From positions 23,605 to 87,604 of the forward strand of contig NZ_JACVVD010000019.1 of the NCBI RefSeq assembly GCF_014534655.1: a stretch of DNA of 64,000 nucleotides, written 5' to 3'. How positions within the stretch are numbered: position 1 is the first letter of the stretch; each line of letters begins with the position of its first letter. The notes beneath the pieces were generated by a model. It was not told the origin of the DNA and made no database searches. It saw only the letters and a program-made list of their open reading frames with translations. Shown piece by piece: positions 1 through 8,237 of the stretch. The translations under genes were made by a program, and so were the position numbers. Origin of the DNA: Paenibacillus sedimenti. GTDB taxonomy: Bacteria; Bacillota; Bacilli; Paenibacillales; NBRC-103111.

Positions 1-67
1 TAGAAAAGGACAGATCTGGCAAATTATAGCTTCATGAGCAAAAGAATTAATCGATGCTTGTCGTAAA

Positions 68-105
68 TTAAAATAGCTTACCGCTTTGCCGGCAAGCTAT
101 TTTAA
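68..105 (-). terminator. Hairpin terminator after binding-protein gene
   Basis: Two 12-base arms (68-79 and 94-105) are perfect inverted complements around a GC-containing loop, starting 3 bases past the stop codon of the minus-strand gene at 108. The arms are A/T-rich at the outside, so a U-rich tail is built into the stem. Bases 1-67 to the left show no complete gene. Confidence 0.6.
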
Positions 106-107
106 TG

Positions 108-917
108 TTAGGTTTCATGTTCTTTATCTTGTTCCAATTGATCTTTTAATTTATCTGGCATTATTTCAGGTTTTGCACCAAACCACTTCGTATACAAGGC
201 TTCGTAGGTTCCATCCTTGGAGACGGCTTCAATTGCTTGATTTACCCTTCCAATGTACTTATTTCGTTTATTGGCAACGACGACGTAGCTTTCTTTACTT
301 AACAACTCACCAACTATTTTTACTTTACCTTCTGCCGTGTTTTGTGAAAAATCATTAACATTACGTTCGTCGAAAATAACAGCATCAACGTTTTTTTTCT
401 TTAATTCGTCGTAAGCATCGGAGATATTAGGATAACTCCGGATTTTGACCCCTTGGATTTCACTTGCATAGTTGTACGCGGTCGTCCCGTTTTGGGTTGC
501 CACAACTTTTTGAGCCAAATCTTCTTTACCCTTGATTACCACATTATCTGAAGAGGTGAGAATAACCAGGCCAGTTTGAAAATAAGGGTTGGAATACTCA
601 AGGTTATTCTTTCGTGCATTGGTGATAGTCATCCCTGAGATAGCCAGATCAACCTCTCCAGATTTTATGCTTTTACTCAATTCTCCATTTTCCATTGGAA
701 CCAACTCATATTTTATATTCGCTTTTTGAGCGATTGCCTGCCATAATTCCACTTCGAAGCCTTTGTTCTCGCCTCCCTCGGTAAACGTGAACGGACGGAA
801 ATTATTCTCGATGCCGACTTTGATCGTTTTTTCCGTTGTACAACCTGAGGTAAGCAGGAATACCAACAGGCTTACAACCAAACCAAACCCCAGCTTCCTT
901 CGAACTCTAATAATCAT
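108..917 (-). CDS. Amino-acid-type ABC transporter substrate-binding lipoprotein
   Basis: This is a 269-residue extracellular solute-binding protein of family 3 (bac SBP_3), the class that delivers amino acids to ABC importers. The N-terminus has charged residues, a hydrophobic run and a lipobox ending LLTSGC, so the mature protein should be lipid-anchored outside the membrane. Typical family blocks follow: VGIENNFRPF, FEVELWQAIAQ, DLAISGMTIT and a C-terminal TYEALYTKWFG. An open frame continues upstream to 1118, but the start at 917 has a clear GGAGGG site and opens directly on the signal peptide; the upstream part matches other gene remnants. No permease or ATPase gene is adjacent on the right, and the next gene on the left lies outside the window. 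The ligand is not evident. Confidence 0.9.
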   Translation of the reverse strand: MIIRVRRKLGFGLVVSLLVFLLTSGCTTEKTIKVGIENNFRPFTFTEGGENKGFEVELWQAIAQKANIKYELVPMENGELSKSIKSGEVDLAISGMTITNARKNNLEYSNPYFQTGLVILTSSDNVVIKGKEDLAQKVVATQNGTTAYNYASEIQGVKIRSYPNISDAYDELKKKNVDAVIFDERNVNDFSQNTAEGKVKIVGELLSKESYVVVANKRNKYIGRVNQAIEAVSKDGTYEALYTKWFGAKPEIMPDKLKDQLEQDKEHET

Positions 918-1023
918 TGCTTTTGCCCTCCTTCTCAGATAAACAAAGGTATTATTTGCCACTAGCTGGAAGGTTATGCAAACTATATTTCCCCTTAACT
1001 TGATGATAAGAGAAAACCAAATG

Positions 1024-1080
1024 TAACACGATGTCCGCGGTTTCCGTAGCCGTATCTGTTCCCGCACCACCCATGGCATA
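1024..1080 (-). pseudogene. Scrap of a metal P-type ATPase
   Basis: One minus-strand frame reads AMGGAGTDTATETADIVL. This closely matches the conserved stretch near the end of the phosphorylation domain of metal-transporting P-type ATPases (AMG-AGTD-A-ETAD). Nothing else of an ATPase surrounds it, so I read it as a short leftover of a deleted gene. It could be a chance match, but the length of agreement makes that unlikely. Confidence 0.5.
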
Positions 1081-1102
1081 CATCCATTGTAATACACATA
1101 TT

Positions 1103-1247
1103 TCCCTTCTTGTTTCATTTTTATTGACTGGACTGCAATTTGTAGGCAAACTCCGCAGCGGGTACCATGGTCATCCCAAACAATTGAGCCATCTTCATTA
1201 ACTTCTTTAATAAAACAGTTTATATTGCTGGTATGCCCAGAACTTTC
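1103..1247 (-). pseudogene. Fragment of a small CxxC-motif protein
   Basis: In the minus frame upstream of the binding-protein gene the translation reads like real protein: SIVWDDHGTRCGVCLQIAV followed by a helix-like KMKQEGK, then it loses sense. There is no start codon with a ribosome binding site, and the left end runs straight into the palindromic repeat at 1251. I recognise the WDDHGTRCGVC pattern only as protein-like and cannot name the family. It is most simply a truncated gene. Confidence 0.35.
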
Positions 1248-1250
1248 ATA

Positions 1251-1298
1251 AAGGATATAAGCTCTTGTCTTGCGAAAAAGACAAGAACTTATATCCTT
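1251..1298. repeat. Long palindromic repeat, copy 1
   Basis: Two 21-base arms (1251-1271 and 1278-1298) pair at 20 of 21 positions around a 6-base loop, gcgaaa. The core ggatataagttcttgtc recurs at 15395-15432 in a second palindrome. It is not behind an obvious gene and lacks a T-run, so it does not look like an ordinary terminator. Confidence 0.7.
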
Positions 1299-1378
1299 CG
1301 CTTTTAAAATCGGCCTCGTCCGGAATCGTTATTAGACCGCTGGCACCAAATTGGATGATCCTTATTAATATAATCCTG

Positions 1379-1711
1379 CTACTTCGTTACTTGAATCATG
1401 ATCGAATCACTGGATACGACGCCCGCAAAGTTGACGAGTTCAGCGCGATACTCATAGTTGCCTTTCGCTTTATTGGCTATTGTCGAGACTGCTTCTTGGG
1501 CCGAAGGTGTTCGGTCCGAAAGGTTTTGCGTATCGATAAGAACACCATTTTCATATAAGCGGTAAGTTGTGCCATTCGTACCCCACCACATATACATGGC
1601 GACCTTGAAGTTGCCGTTACCTTCCAAGTTATCACTTGACAAAACTGGCTTGCTTGGCGATGCCTGCGTTACATTGACAACGTGCGTATCGCTCTTCGTT
1701 GTGCCGAACGC
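1379..1711 (-). pseudogene. C-terminal module of a chitinase-type secreted enzyme, truncated
   Basis: The minus frame from 1711 to a stop at 1379 reads as one continuous beta-rich domain of about 110 residues, with MWWGTNGTTYRLYENGV, an S/T-rich middle and GNYEYRAELVN near the end. This type of module sits at the C-terminus of Bacillales chitinases and related carbohydrate enzymes. No start codon with a ribosome site and no catalytic domain are present; upstream, the frame ends at a junction with the permease fragment near 1720. It is a 5'-truncated remnant. Confidence 0.6.
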
Positions 1712-1727
1712 AAGATCCCCGGATCAA

Positions 1728-1934
1728 TGGCCGCTGGCCACGCTTTTGCAGACCATTGTCGTTGCCAAAGATTCGAGCAAGACCGGCATTGATTTCGAAG
1801 ACTTGGAATTGCTTTCTAATCGCAGCGTTAAAGCGGCGCAAATCTTTATTGCCATGCTCCCTATTCTGGTCGTCTACCCTTTTCTTCAACGTTTCATTGT
1901 CAAAGGCATCGTGCTCGGTGCCGTAAAAGAGTGA
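1728..1934 (+). pseudogene. C-terminus of an LplC-type sugar ABC permease, truncated
   Basis: The plus frame from WPLATLLQTIVV to GIVLGAVKE and a stop is the last 68 residues or so of a carbohydrate ABC permease of the LplC/YtcP type. It aligns without gaps to the end of the intact permease encoded at 30662-31540 (there YPLATFLQTIVV to GIVVGAVKE) but differs at many residues, so it is a paralogue and not a recent copy. The rest of the gene is missing; sequence left of 1728 belongs to the opposite-strand chitinase-type fragment. Confidence 0.75.
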
Positions 1935-1946
1935 CCGCATGAGAAA

Positions 1947-1968
1947 AAGCCCTCATCACTGAGGGCTT
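1947..1968 (+). terminator. Terminator retained behind permease remnant
   Basis: Arms aagccctca and tgagggctt pair perfectly around tcac, followed by a short T/A-rich tail. It lies 12 bases after the stop of the permease fragment and is probably its original terminator. Confidence 0.6.
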
Positions 1969-2039
1969 ATTATTAACGAAGTTGAAAAATGTTATTTATC
2001 CAGACTTTTGGCGAATTGCCAAATCTCCCAATGAGGTTA

Positions 2040-2636
2040 TTAATTTTGAAGCGAATTCATCAATGTGTTTTTCCATTTACTCTTAGTAAGATTGTAATAA
2101 TTATAATTCTCTTTTTTAATCTCAATAATGTTTAGAAAATCGAAACCACATTTTTGTATTACTCTGTTCGATGGTATGTTATGTATTATAGCTATAGCAT
2201 TAAGTACCTCGACATTGGTGTTCTCAAACAAATAATTAATAATTCCTTTTGCGGCTTGGGTGGTGTAGCCTTTGCCTCTGTAATCTTTTGATATCGCATA
2301 CATAATCTCTCTATTTGGAGGTGGCAATTCATCTTTTATTCCTGTACAACACCAACCGATAAACTCACCTGTTTCCTTAGATATAATTCCTAATCGCAGA
2401 CGGAGTTGTTCAATTTTTCCACCTTCCGATACAGCCTTTAAAAACTGTTTGTTTTCTTTTATTTCATAGTTGATTAACCAGTGTAACCGTTGTTCCTTAG
2501 GCACGTTCCAACCAGGCAAAAATTCTAATATTTCAGGTTGCAGGGTAAGAACGTAAAATTCGTCCAAATCTTCAATTCTATACTCTCGTAAAATAATATC
2601 TTTACATTCAATCGTGAATACGTTAGTATTTCCCAT
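2040..2636 (-). CDS. GNAT family N-acetyltransferase (RimJ/RimL type)
   Basis: This encodes about 198 residues with the GNAT fold: an N-terminal ILREYRIEDLDEFY strand and helix, the acetyl-CoA loop region YRGKGYTTQAAKGIINYLF, and the late NIPSNRVIQKCGFDF segment typical of RimJ/RimL-like enzymes that acetylate protein N-termini or small amines. The frame stays open to 2723, but the family-like sequence begins at the ATG at 2636, with a rather distant AAGGGG upstream. It is divergent from the GrpB gene. The substrate cannot be told. Confidence 0.85.
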   Translation of the reverse strand: MGNTNVFTIECKDIILREYRIEDLDEFYVLTLQPEILEFLPGWNVPKEQRLHWLINYEIKENKQFLKAVSEGGKIEQLRLRLGIISKETGEFIGWCCTGIKDELPPPNREIMYAISKDYRGKGYTTQAAKGIINYLFENTNVEVLNAIAIIHNIPSNRVIQKCGFDFLNIIEIKKENYNYYNLTKSKWKNTLMNSLQN

Positions 2637-2661
2637 ATTAATAAACCAAATCCCCTTTATT

Positions 2662-2690
2662 TTGTCATAATATCCTTTTACACTTACTAT
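2662..2690 (+). promoter_or_regulatory. Predicted sigma-A promoter for the GrpB gene
   Basis: TTGTCA (2662-2667) and TACTAT (2685-2690) are separated by 17 bases, about 33 bases before the GrpB start. A GGAGG-type site follows near 2712. Confidence 0.45.
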
Positions 2691-2722
2691 CCTAAAGAGG
2701 AGAAAAAGGGAGGATTCAATCA

Positions 2723-3271
2723 ATGTCTGCGCAAAATCATTATGTAGTCAAAGTAGTTCCTTACAGCTCTAACTGGTCTCTAGATTTTGAGCGGGAGAAA
2801 AAACTACTGCTTGCAGTCCTGGCCCCTCATATCGTCACCATCGAACATACCGGCAGTACTTCAATACCCAATCAAGAGGCAAAACCAATCATCGATATGT
2901 TCGCAGGCGTTCATTCATTACTTAATGAATCAACCTATGCTGACTTATTAAGTAGTTCAGGTTACCAATATGTTGAAACAGGCATGATCGAACGTCTTTT
3001 ATTTGCGAAAGAGTCCTTAGGGACACGTACGCATCATTTGCATATTCTCCCGATTGAAGGATTTTATGAAAGAAATGAATTATTATTTCGAGATTACCTT
3101 CGGTCCCATTCTGATTTAGTTAAGGAATACGGTGAACTTAAACGCTTGTTAGCTGAACAATATCATTCAGATCCTGAGGGTTACACACGAGCAAAGACTG
3201 CTTTTATCCAGCATGTTGTTGACTTAGCACGAACAGAAAAAGAACTCCCTCTTCAAAAAGTATGGGAATAA
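2723..3271 (+). CDS. GrpB family protein (UPF0157)
   Basis: A 182-residue protein of the GrpB/UPF0157 family, which shares the nucleotidyltransferase fold. Recognisable blocks are VVPYSSNWSLDFEREK, IEHTGSTSIPN (family GSTSVPG), KPIIDMFAGV and a late LLFRDYLRSH. In many proteins of this family the function is unproven; some are fused to dephospho-CoA kinase. The start has an AAGGGAGG site. It stands alone as a monocistronic gene. Confidence 0.9.
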   Translation: MSAQNHYVVKVVPYSSNWSLDFEREKKLLLAVLAPHIVTIEHTGSTSIPNQEAKPIIDMFAGVHSLLNESTYADLLSSSGYQYVETGMIERLLFAKESLGTRTHHLHILPIEGFYERNELLFRDYLRSHSDLVKEYGELKRLLAEQYHSDPEGYTRAKTAFIQHVVDLARTEKELPLQKVWE

Positions 3272-3307
3272 TATTTGTGATGAACTGACCGCTACGATGC
3301 ATCTTGT

Positions 3308-4780
3308 CTAAACTTTTAAATTAGGTTTTTTTCTATGTCTCGTACGCTGCTCATAAGCAAATGCGATACGAATAAGTATTGATTCACTTAACGCTTTTCC
3401 CGCGAATGTAATCCCGAATGGTCTGCCATTTTCCTTAAATCCTGCGGGAACAGCTATAGATGGATACCCTGCTTTAGCGCAAATATCGGCTCCAACATAT
3501 GAGGGAAAAAGGATTGCATCCAAACCATACTTTTCTAAAGCATAGTCTATACCTTCATTTTGTGAATAATATAAATTAGTTAATGATTCTAATATATAGT
3601 CCGGACTTCTCAATGAATTTTCCAACGTTAACCGACTCTTTAATGAATCCTGCCCAAACTTCAAAGCCTTCTCAGAATTTTCTTCGTTCCATTCAACTAG
3701 TTGAGTATAGCTATGGACAGGCATATGAGGTGGAAGACCTTGTAAATAGTTCTCTACACCATGTTTAAATTCATAGTTCAATTTATTTGCGCCCCAGTCT
3801 CTATGGAACGATGGGATTTCTATATCATCAATGACATCGGCTCCACCGCCTATTAGTTCAGAAACAGCATTATTAAATAATAAATCATCATACTCGTCAG
3901 TATCACGATATTGATCAGGACGAGCACTCCTATAAACTCCAATTTTCGCGTTCTTTAATCCTTCAATGTCTAAAAAATCTGTAAAATCAATTTTAGTATT
4001 CTGATTTCTCCATGTTGCTGGGTCGTTTTCGTCTATTCCTATCATGGCACCGAGTAAAATAGCAGCATCAGCTACAGTCCTTGCCATTGGTCCGGCGGTA
4101 TCTTGAGAATAGGAAAACGGAATTATCCCAGACCGGCTTACTAAACCTACAGTTGGCTTTATACCAACTATTGAATTCTGGATCGCTGGGCTTAAAATAG
4201 ATGCCGATGTCTCTGTCCCTACAGCGACAGTTATAAAATTAGCGGATACAGCTGCCGCAGATCCAGTGCTGGACCCACCTGTGAAAAAGTCTCCATATGG
4301 ATGTAAAACTTGCCCGCCTTTCGAACTGTATCCAGCCCACATAGCGGAGGACATACCATTTGCCCACTCAGTCATATTTGTTTTTCCAAGTATAACGGCA
4401 CCAGCTTCTCTTAGCTTTTGGACAAGGAAAGAATCATTTGAGCTCACATGGTTTTCTAAAGCCAGTGCACCCGCACTTGTACGCATTTTATCTTTTGTTT
4501 CAATGTTTTCTTTCAATAAAACAGGAATACCATGTAAAGCGCTCCTTACCCCTACTAATTTTCTTTCTTGGTCTAATGCCTCTGCAATAAAAATCGCATC
4601 TGGATTAATTTCCATAATCGAGTTTATTTGGGGTCCACCTTGATCATATTTCGCGATACGATACAGGTAATACATAACAAGATCTCTTGAGCTAAGCTCT
4701 CCACGCTCCATTGCACTTTGTAATTCAAAAATTGTAGTTTCCTCGCCATTTAAGTTCTTAAGCTCAAAGATATGTTTCAT
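3308..4780 (-). CDS. Amidase (amidase signature family)
   Basis: A 490-residue amidase-signature enzyme that hydrolyses amide bonds. The Ser-cisSer-Lys triad is visible: Lys in VLLKENIET, the cis-Ser in the glycine/serine loop FTGGSSTGSAA, and the nucleophilic Ser in GTETSASILSP. It has the extra N-terminal IFELQSAMERGELSSRDLVMYYLYRI segment common in stand-alone amidases, which argues against a GatA subunit; no gatB or gatC is near. No signal peptide is seen, so it should be cytoplasmic. The ATG at 4780 follows a GGAG site. Substrate unknown. Confidence 0.92.
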   Translation of the reverse strand: MKHIFELKNLNGEETTIFELQSAMERGELSSRDLVMYYLYRIAKYDQGGPQINSIMEINPDAIFIAEALDQERKLVGVRSALHGIPVLLKENIETKDKMRTSAGALALENHVSSNDSFLVQKLREAGAVILGKTNMTEWANGMSSAMWAGYSSKGGQVLHPYGDFFTGGSSTGSAAAVSANFITVAVGTETSASILSPAIQNSIVGIKPTVGLVSRSGIIPFSYSQDTAGPMARTVADAAILLGAMIGIDENDPATWRNQNTKIDFTDFLDIEGLKNAKIGVYRSARPDQYRDTDEYDDLLFNNAVSELIGGGADVIDDIEIPSFHRDWGANKLNYEFKHGVENYLQGLPPHMPVHSYTQLVEWNEENSEKALKFGQDSLKSRLTLENSLRSPDYILESLTNLYYSQNEGIDYALEKYGLDAILFPSYVGADICAKAGYPSIAVPAGFKENGRPFGITFAGKALSESILIRIAFAYEQRTRHRKKPNLKV

Positions 4781-4902
4781 TTGGCAGCTCCTAGTATTGA
4801 TTTTTATTTTGATGTTAATTAAACATTACCATGGATTGGAAATTTTACGTTATTAGAATTTATTTTAAATTAAACTTTATTTTACTAGAACCACTCGTTA
4901 GC

Positions 4903-4941
4903 AGAACAAGGCTGCCGATCCCAAACCGGCAGCCTTGTTCT
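4903..4941 (-). terminator. Hairpin between VOC gene and amidase gene
   Basis: Two perfect 15-base arms (4903-4917 and 4927-4941) flank a 9-base loop, 32 bases past the stop of the VOC gene. The U-tail is weak, but the stem is long and GC-rich. Confidence 0.55.
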
Positions 4942-4972
4942 ATTTGCTATTGAGCTATAGTTTCCCTTTCGC

Positions 4973-5347
4973 TTAATGATCTTGACACATCATTAAGGTA
5001 TTTCCATCTTGATCTTTAAAAAGGAACCACGAAACAACTGGACCACGGTTAATACCATAAGTAACTGTGAAACCAAGCTCTTGTACAAAATCCCTTGTTT
5101 CATCAATATCAGTTGTGCCTAACTTCAAAGATACAGGGAGCCATTCAGGTATAGCTCTACCTTCCATTTCATCGGAATCTAATATGACACCATTAGGCAT
5201 AAAATATAGATGACCAAAAAGAATTTCTTCATTTTTAACATCATAGCCAAAAAGCTTGCTATACATATCAATTGCCTTATTTAAGTCACGGACGTAAATA
5301 AAATATCCATTTACTTTTTCTTGGACTAATGATTCAGACTTGATCAT
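4973..5347 (-). CDS. VOC family (glyoxalase-like) protein
   Basis: A 124-residue single-module protein of the vicinal oxygen chelate fold: FIYVRDLNKAIDMYSKLFG at the N-terminus and the typical C-terminal FKDQDGNTLMMCQ strand. Such proteins include glyoxalases, dioxygenases and resistance proteins that bind drugs such as fosfomycin or bleomycin; nothing here fixes the ligand. The ATG at 5347 has AAAGGAG seven bases ahead, so I prefer it to the in-frame start 36 bases upstream. A second VOC gene lies at 9879. Confidence 0.85.
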   Translation of the reverse strand: MIKSESLVQEKVNGYFIYVRDLNKAIDMYSKLFGYDVKNEEILFGHLYFMPNGVILDSDEMEGRAIPEWLPVSLKLGTTDIDETRDFVQELGFTVTYGINRGPVVSWFLFKDQDGNTLMMCQDH

Positions 5348-5405
5348 AAGATCATCTCCTTTATTTGAGTACTCATCTTCCAATAATGTAGTTCAATTTA
5401 AAAAG

Positions 5406-5432
5406 AGACCCACAGCTTAGGTCTGCGGGTCT
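5406..5432 (-). terminator. Terminator-like hairpin upstream of VOC gene
   Basis: Arms of 10 bases pair at 9 positions, with CTTTTT following on the minus strand. No minus-strand gene feeds into it now. The rest of 5433-5600 shows no supported gene. Confidence 0.4.
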
Positions 5433-5605
5433 AAGTTTTATATATCTTAAAGGGGGTCATTTTTATTATAGTCTTAATTCATTAATGCAGTATGAAATTA
5501 AGATTTCAATTTATTACATTTTCCGAACAAACGTTCTTCGTTAGCCATCCATGCCCCTGCCTTTATCGCTGCAATATCAGTCTGGAGAACGATCATAAAT
5601 AACTG

Positions 5606-5620
5606 AGTATATAATATACT
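5606..5620 (+). promoter_or_regulatory. Palindromic -10 region, likely TetR-type operator
   Basis: AGTATA and TATACT face each other across three bases, and a perfect TATAAT -10 (5610-5615) sits inside. The half site GTATA also occurs in the palindrome before the TetR gene (8238-8254), although the half-site spacing differs by two bases. A repressor bound here would block transcription of the exporter genes that start at 5661. Confidence 0.5.
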
Positions 5621-5660
5621 GTTTATATGATCCACAATTTATAGAAAAGGGTGATACAAA

Positions 5661-6560
5661 ATGAATATCAAGAATATCAATTCCATTGAAGTAAACGGAT
5701 TGCGCAAAAGCTTCGGTAAACAAATCGTTCTGGACGGTATAGATTTGGCGGTGGCCAAAGGTACGATTTTCGCGCTGCTAGGGCCGAACGGAGCCGGTAA
5801 AACGACACTAATTAACATCCTGTCGACGCTGTCCGAGCCGGACGACGGATTCGCACGAATCGAAGGGTACGACGTTGTATCCGATCGATACGAGGTCCGG
5901 CGGTCGATCAGTCTCACCGGCCAATTCGCGGCGGTTGATGAAGTGCTGACTGCCTACGAGAATATCATCATGATGTGCCGGTTATCCGGTTTATCGCGGC
6001 GGGAGTCCAACTTACGGACTGCAGAGCTGCTGAAACGTTTCGATCTCGAAGACGCCGCAGGCAAGCGTGTGAAAACATTCTCAGGCGGCATGCGTCGCAG
6101 GCTGGATCTGGCCGTAAGTCTGGTCGTTAGCCGTCCGGTACTTTTTCTGGACGAACCAACGACGGGGCTTGACACCATCAGCCGCCGCTCCCTTTGGGAA
6201 ATCATCTTGCGGCTTAAGCAACAAGGAATGACGATTTTTTTGACGACGCAATATTTAGAAGAAGCCGATCAGCTCGCAGACGAAATCGCGGTGATGGGCC
6301 GCGGACGAATCGTCGCAACCGGCTCCGCCGAGGGTTTGAAGGCGCGCGTCGGAGGCGAAGTCATCGAGTTGCGTAATCACATGGACGAAGTTATTCGAAC
6401 CATACCGACGAGCGGCAGTATTCAGGATGTTCGCCTCACATTGAACGAGATCGCCCACTTGTGCCCACCGGATACACGGTTCTTCATTCGTAAGCCTAGC
6501 ATGGATGACGTCTTTCTTGCCTTAACATCAATCGATCAAAAGGAGGTTTCACTTACATGA
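5661..6560 (+). CDS. ABC exporter ATP-binding protein, DrrA-like
   Basis: A 299-residue ATPase of the daunorubicin-resistance (DrrA) type of ABC-2 exporters. It has Walker A GPNGAGKTT, the Q-loop GQFAAVDEVLTAYEN, the signature FSGGMRRRLDLA, Walker B LFLDEPTTGLD and the switch region LTTQYLEEADQLAD, followed by the DrrA-type C-terminal tail. It would power extrusion of a hydrophobic toxin or antibiotic together with the permease encoded next, whose start overlaps by 4 bases (ATGA). GC content is visibly higher than in the flanking genes, which may mean transfer of the cassette. Drug specificity cannot be predicted. Confidence 0.92.
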   Translation: MNIKNINSIEVNGLRKSFGKQIVLDGIDLAVAKGTIFALLGPNGAGKTTLINILSTLSEPDDGFARIEGYDVVSDRYEVRRSISLTGQFAAVDEVLTAYENIIMMCRLSGLSRRESNLRTAELLKRFDLEDAAGKRVKTFSGGMRRRLDLAVSLVVSRPVLFLDEPTTGLDTISRRSLWEIILRLKQQGMTIFLTTQYLEEADQLADEIAVMGRGRIVATGSAEGLKARVGGEVIELRNHMDEVIRTIPTSGSIQDVRLTLNEIAHLCPPDTRFFIRKPSMDDVFLALTSIDQKEVSLT

Positions 6561-7345
6561 ACGATCTTCAACCAATCCCAAAGCCCGCTTCTTTTGCAGC
6601 AACCAACGCCGTCTTCATCGGGCGCAGTATCCTTCATAGCTTGCGCAACATTGAGTCGCTCCTTATGGCGATCATGCTGCCCATTATGTTAATGTTGCTG
6701 TTTACCTACGTATTCGGCGGTGCAATCGATCCGAGCGGCGACTACGTGAACTATGTCGTGCCTGGTATTATTCTATTGTGCGCTGGTTTCGGCTCGTCCA
6801 GCACGGCTGTCGATGTCGCAACAGACATGACGAACGGCATTATCGATCGGTTCAGGACAATGCCGATCCGCAGCATAAGCGTAATCACGGGTCATGTCGC
6901 CGCTAGCCTTATCCGGAATTCGCTCGCTACTTGCATGGTCATCGGTGTGGCCTTGCTTGTAGGTTTCCGCCCTTCCGCTAACATGTTGGAATGGCTAGGA
7001 GCTCTTGGGGTCATCGTATTGTTCATTCTGACCTTTACTTGGTTGTTCGCCGCGATCGGCATCGTAACGGGCAGCCCTTCCGCTGCCAGCGGCTACGGTT
7101 TCGCACTGCTGTTCCTCCCTTACTTGTCCAGCGCTTTCGTTCCAACGAGCACGATGCCTGCGTGGCTGCAAGGGTTTGCTAACCATCAGCCGATCACGCC
7201 GGTCATTGAAACGATTCGCGGGCTTTTAACCGGCACGCCGGTAATGGATAACGGCTGGTGGGCCATCGGTTGGTGTGCAGCGCTCTTGGTGATTGCGATC
7301 GGCTGGTGCAGTCTCGCTTTCCGTCGGATTGGCGGAAAGCGATAA
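6557..7345 (+). CDS. ABC-2 type exporter permease, DrrB-like
   Basis: A 262-residue integral membrane protein with about six hydrophobic segments, starting near MLPIMLMLLFTYVFGGAI, and the ABC-2 family blocks YVVPGIILL, GIIDRFRTMPI and the late PITPVIETIRGLL. It is the membrane partner of the ATPase just upstream and overlaps it by 4 bases with its own GGAGG, so the two are translationally coupled. Expected role: efflux of a drug-like compound. Confidence 0.92.
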   Translation: MNDLQPIPKPASFAATNAVFIGRSILHSLRNIESLLMAIMLPIMLMLLFTYVFGGAIDPSGDYVNYVVPGIILLCAGFGSSSTAVDVATDMTNGIIDRFRTMPIRSISVITGHVAASLIRNSLATCMVIGVALLVGFRPSANMLEWLGALGVIVLFILTFTWLFAAIGIVTGSPSAASGYGFALLFLPYLSSAFVPTSTMPAWLQGFANHQPITPVIETIRGLLTGTPVMDNGWWAIGWCAALLVIAIGWCSLAFRRIGGKR

Positions 7346-7353
7346 AATAAATA

Positions 7354-7388
7354 AAAACAGCGTCTCTGCGATGCAGAAACGCTGTTTT
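7354..7388. terminator. Bidirectional terminator between exporter and TetR gene
   Basis: A stem of about 15 base pairs (aaaacagcg... ...cgctgtttt) with one mismatch and a 3-base loop sits between the convergent genes. A-runs and T-runs on the two sides suit termination in both directions. Confidence 0.8.
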
Positions 7389-7413
7389 TATAAATATTAG
7401 AACGTGATGCCAT

Positions 7414-8199
7414 TTATCCTTGACCCGATATTTTCTGCTGTAAATAATGCTCGATGCCATCCAAAATCCGTTCGAGTCCGAAATCGAGATCGTCACCGAT
7501 GGGGTTATCCGCTTCGTCCGTGTAAGCGCCTGACATCAAGATGGGATGCAAATAGGGAAACCGATCTGGCTTGACCAACTGTTTGAGGGCGGCACTGTAG
7601 TTGATGCCGCTAAATGTTTCCGGACTTGCGCCTTCACGGATGGCGCGGTCCATGTCTCGCGCAATTAGGCCGCATGCCCGGCAATAGCTGCTTACAAGCA
7701 GTAAGAATGACATTTTCTCAAAATCGTTAAGCTGGAAATCCCTCATGATTCTAAGCATCCAATCGATCACTTGTAGATTGCCTGGCGTAAGCGGTACGCT
7801 CTTAATCGGGATATCGCCGAACCAGGGATGCTTCCGGAATACACCTACGCACGCCCAGACGTATTCCCTCATTTCCTGACGCCACGTTTTACCCGCTACT
7901 TCCGGTGGAATCGGAATGTCGCAGACCGCGTCCTGCATGAGCACCAACAGGTCTTCCTTGCTCGTAATGTAGCGATATAAAGACATCGTGGTAAAACCCA
8001 AAGATTGGGCGACTCTGCTCATCGAAACAGCCGCAAGACCATCCCGATCGGCAATGACGATCGCTGCGTCAACGATTTTTTTAACGCTAAGCTCGCCTTT
8101 GGGCCCCCTGCGAGGCTGCTTGACGATACCCCAGCTCAGGGTAATCCCTGACGGTAACCCATTTATTGTTTCTTCATCGATCCCTTCGCCGGTCTCCAT
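7414..8199 (-). CDS. TetR family repressor with tetracycline-repressor-type C-domain
   Basis: A 261-residue regulator: a leader of about 35 residues, then a TetR helix-turn-helix (IVDAAIVIADRDGLAAVSM, LGFTTMSLYRYITSKEDLL) and a C-terminal ligand domain of the TetR_C type (WRQEMREYVWACVGVFRKHPW). This regulator subtype is regularly found with DrrAB-like exporters. It is convergent with the exporter genes and has its own palindromic operator upstream at 8238-8254, so autoregulation and control of the exporter are likely. The start has GGAGG ten bases ahead. Confidence 0.9.
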   Translation of the reverse strand: METGEGIDEETINGLPSGITLSWGIVKQPRRGPKGELSVKKIVDAAIVIADRDGLAAVSMSRVAQSLGFTTMSLYRYITSKEDLLVLMQDAVCDIPIPPEVAGKTWRQEMREYVWACVGVFRKHPWFGDIPIKSVPLTPGNLQVIDWMLRIMRDFQLNDFEKMSFLLLVSSYCRACGLIARDMDRAIREGASPETFSGINYSAALKQLVKPDRFPYLHPILMSGAYTDEADNPIGDDLDFGLERILDGIEHYLQQKISGQG

Positions 8200-8237
8200 C
8201 TTGTTTGATCCTCCATCATCAGAGTAAGTCCCGAAAT

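Noticed and set aside
918..1250. Riboswitch in the leader of the amino-acid binding protein gene
   Set aside because: The leader translates into recognisable gene fragments and contains no conserved aptamer core or terminator ahead of the start codon.
5498..5596. Minus-strand 32-codon frame before the DrrA gene
   Set aside because: No ribosome binding site precedes it and I recognise no family, although the wording is protein-like.
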